Shown: positions 5,920-6,114 of the stretch, in pieces
Position numbering within the stretch: position 1 is the stretch's first letter
Layout: the number at the start of each line of letters is the position of its first letter
Source of the DNA: Chitinophagaceae bacterium
GTDB taxonomy: Bacteria; Bacteroidota; Bacteroidia; Chitinophagales; Chitinophagaceae
Length of the DNA: 6,114 bases
NCBI GenBank assembly: GCA_016786525.1
Contig: JAEUVW010000079.1
Span: 1-6,114, forward strand
Direction of reading: 5' to 3'
Position numbers and translations under genes: made by a program
Notes under the pieces: model-generated
Told to the model about the DNA's origin: nothing
Database searches by the model: none
Seen by the model: the letters and a program-made list of their open reading frames with translations, nothing else

Positions 5920-6114
5920 TCACAAAGCCAGGAAAAGGGACAGGAAGTCCTTTCGCTTTCTCCGCGACAAGGCAACCTCCGTATTGTCGGTCATAATAAC
6001 ATAGCCTCCTTCGCCCCGGTGGAAATGCTTTATATGCAGCAGGTTGATGATGTGCGAATGGTGGGTGCGGAAGAAATACCCCGGGGGCAGTATGTCTTCG
6101 TGTTCCTTCAGGGA
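5920..6114 (-). CDS. C-terminal end of a LytTR-family DNA-binding response regulator (5' end outside window)
   Basis: Reading the minus strand from the window edge gives 64 residues ending in TGA at 5920-5922; no start codon is in view. The sequence contains the second half of the LytTR DNA-binding domain: GYFFRTHHSHIINLLHIKHF, then RGEGGYVIMTDN and the closing basic stretch EVALSRRKRKDFLSLFLAL. The order FFR.H.S.IIN...I, GGYV.M.D and VALSRRK is diagnostic for the family (AlgR/AgrA/LytR type). In Bacteroidota such domains usually sit behind a receiver domain and are paired with a histidine kinase of the LytS/YehU type; neither can be seen here. The gene points toward the secreted-protein operon on the same strand with a 291-base gap, so it could regulate that operon, but this is inference from position only. 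Confidence 0.9.
   Translation of the reverse strand, partial: SLKEHEDILPPGYFFRTHHSHIINLLHIKHFHRGEGGYVIMTDNTEVALSRRKRKDFLSLFLAL

Noticed and set aside
5753..6004. An 83-codon plus-strand frame and a 65-codon minus-strand frame (5778-5975) at the right edge
   Set aside because: Both are out of frame with the LytTR domain that clearly reads on the minus strand to a stop at 5920, and both are Arg/Pro- or Cys-rich without motifs.
1..6114. Possible defence system, toxin-antitoxin pair, CRISPR array, mobile element or tRNA
   Set aside because: No transposase, integrase, nuclease, spaced direct repeats or cloverleaf-like sequence was found; all sizeable coding regions are accounted for by efflux, VOC, T9SS-secreted and LytTR genes.

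Overview
The window looks like a piece of a Bacteroidota chromosome, probably a Chitinophagaceae-like member. Three things suggest this: a gliding-motility/type IX secretion (T9SS) type B sorting domain at the end of a giant secreted protein, start codons preceded by A-rich leaders rather than Shine-Dalgarno sequences, and a LytTR regulator and CusB-type lipoprotein typical of that phylum. Base composition is moderately GC-rich in genes, with AT-rich leaders. No mobile element, CRISPR array, tRNA or rRNA was seen.

Left part (1-1599, + strand): the end of an RND-type metal efflux operon. The first 310 bases encode the last 102 residues of a TolC-like outer-membrane channel, either free or as the C-terminal fusion common on Bacteroidota CzcA/CusA pumps. 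After 23 bases comes the periplasmic adaptor lipoprotein (CusB/CzcB type), which carries a histidine/aspartate-rich putative metal-binding loop and a histidine tail. Together they would form a tripartite exporter of divalent or monovalent metal ions.

Middle (1600-2397): a small VOC-superfamily (glyoxalase-like) gene on the + strand, then a gene-free stretch of about 300 bases that ends in a perfect 34-base palindrome. The palindrome is a strong terminator for the converging minus-strand operon.

Right part (2398-5628, - strand): a probable two-gene operon. The upstream gene encodes a small (139 aa) secreted protein of unknown function. Eighteen bases later comes a 930-aa cell-surface or secreted protein with a signal peptide, a large N-terminal domain I do not recognise by name, several Ig-like/PKD modules and a T9SS type B sorting domain. 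It is probably an adhesin or surface-structure protein.

Right edge (5920-6114, - strand): the last 64 residues of a LytTR-family DNA-binding response regulator. Between it and the secreted pair lie 291 bases with an AT-rich palindrome, a GC-rich hairpin and a 10-base direct repeat, but no gene.

Nothing here amounts to a clearly new system. The best leads are the small secreted protein paired with the T9SS protein, the unnamed N-terminal domain of that protein, and the possible link to the LytTR regulator.
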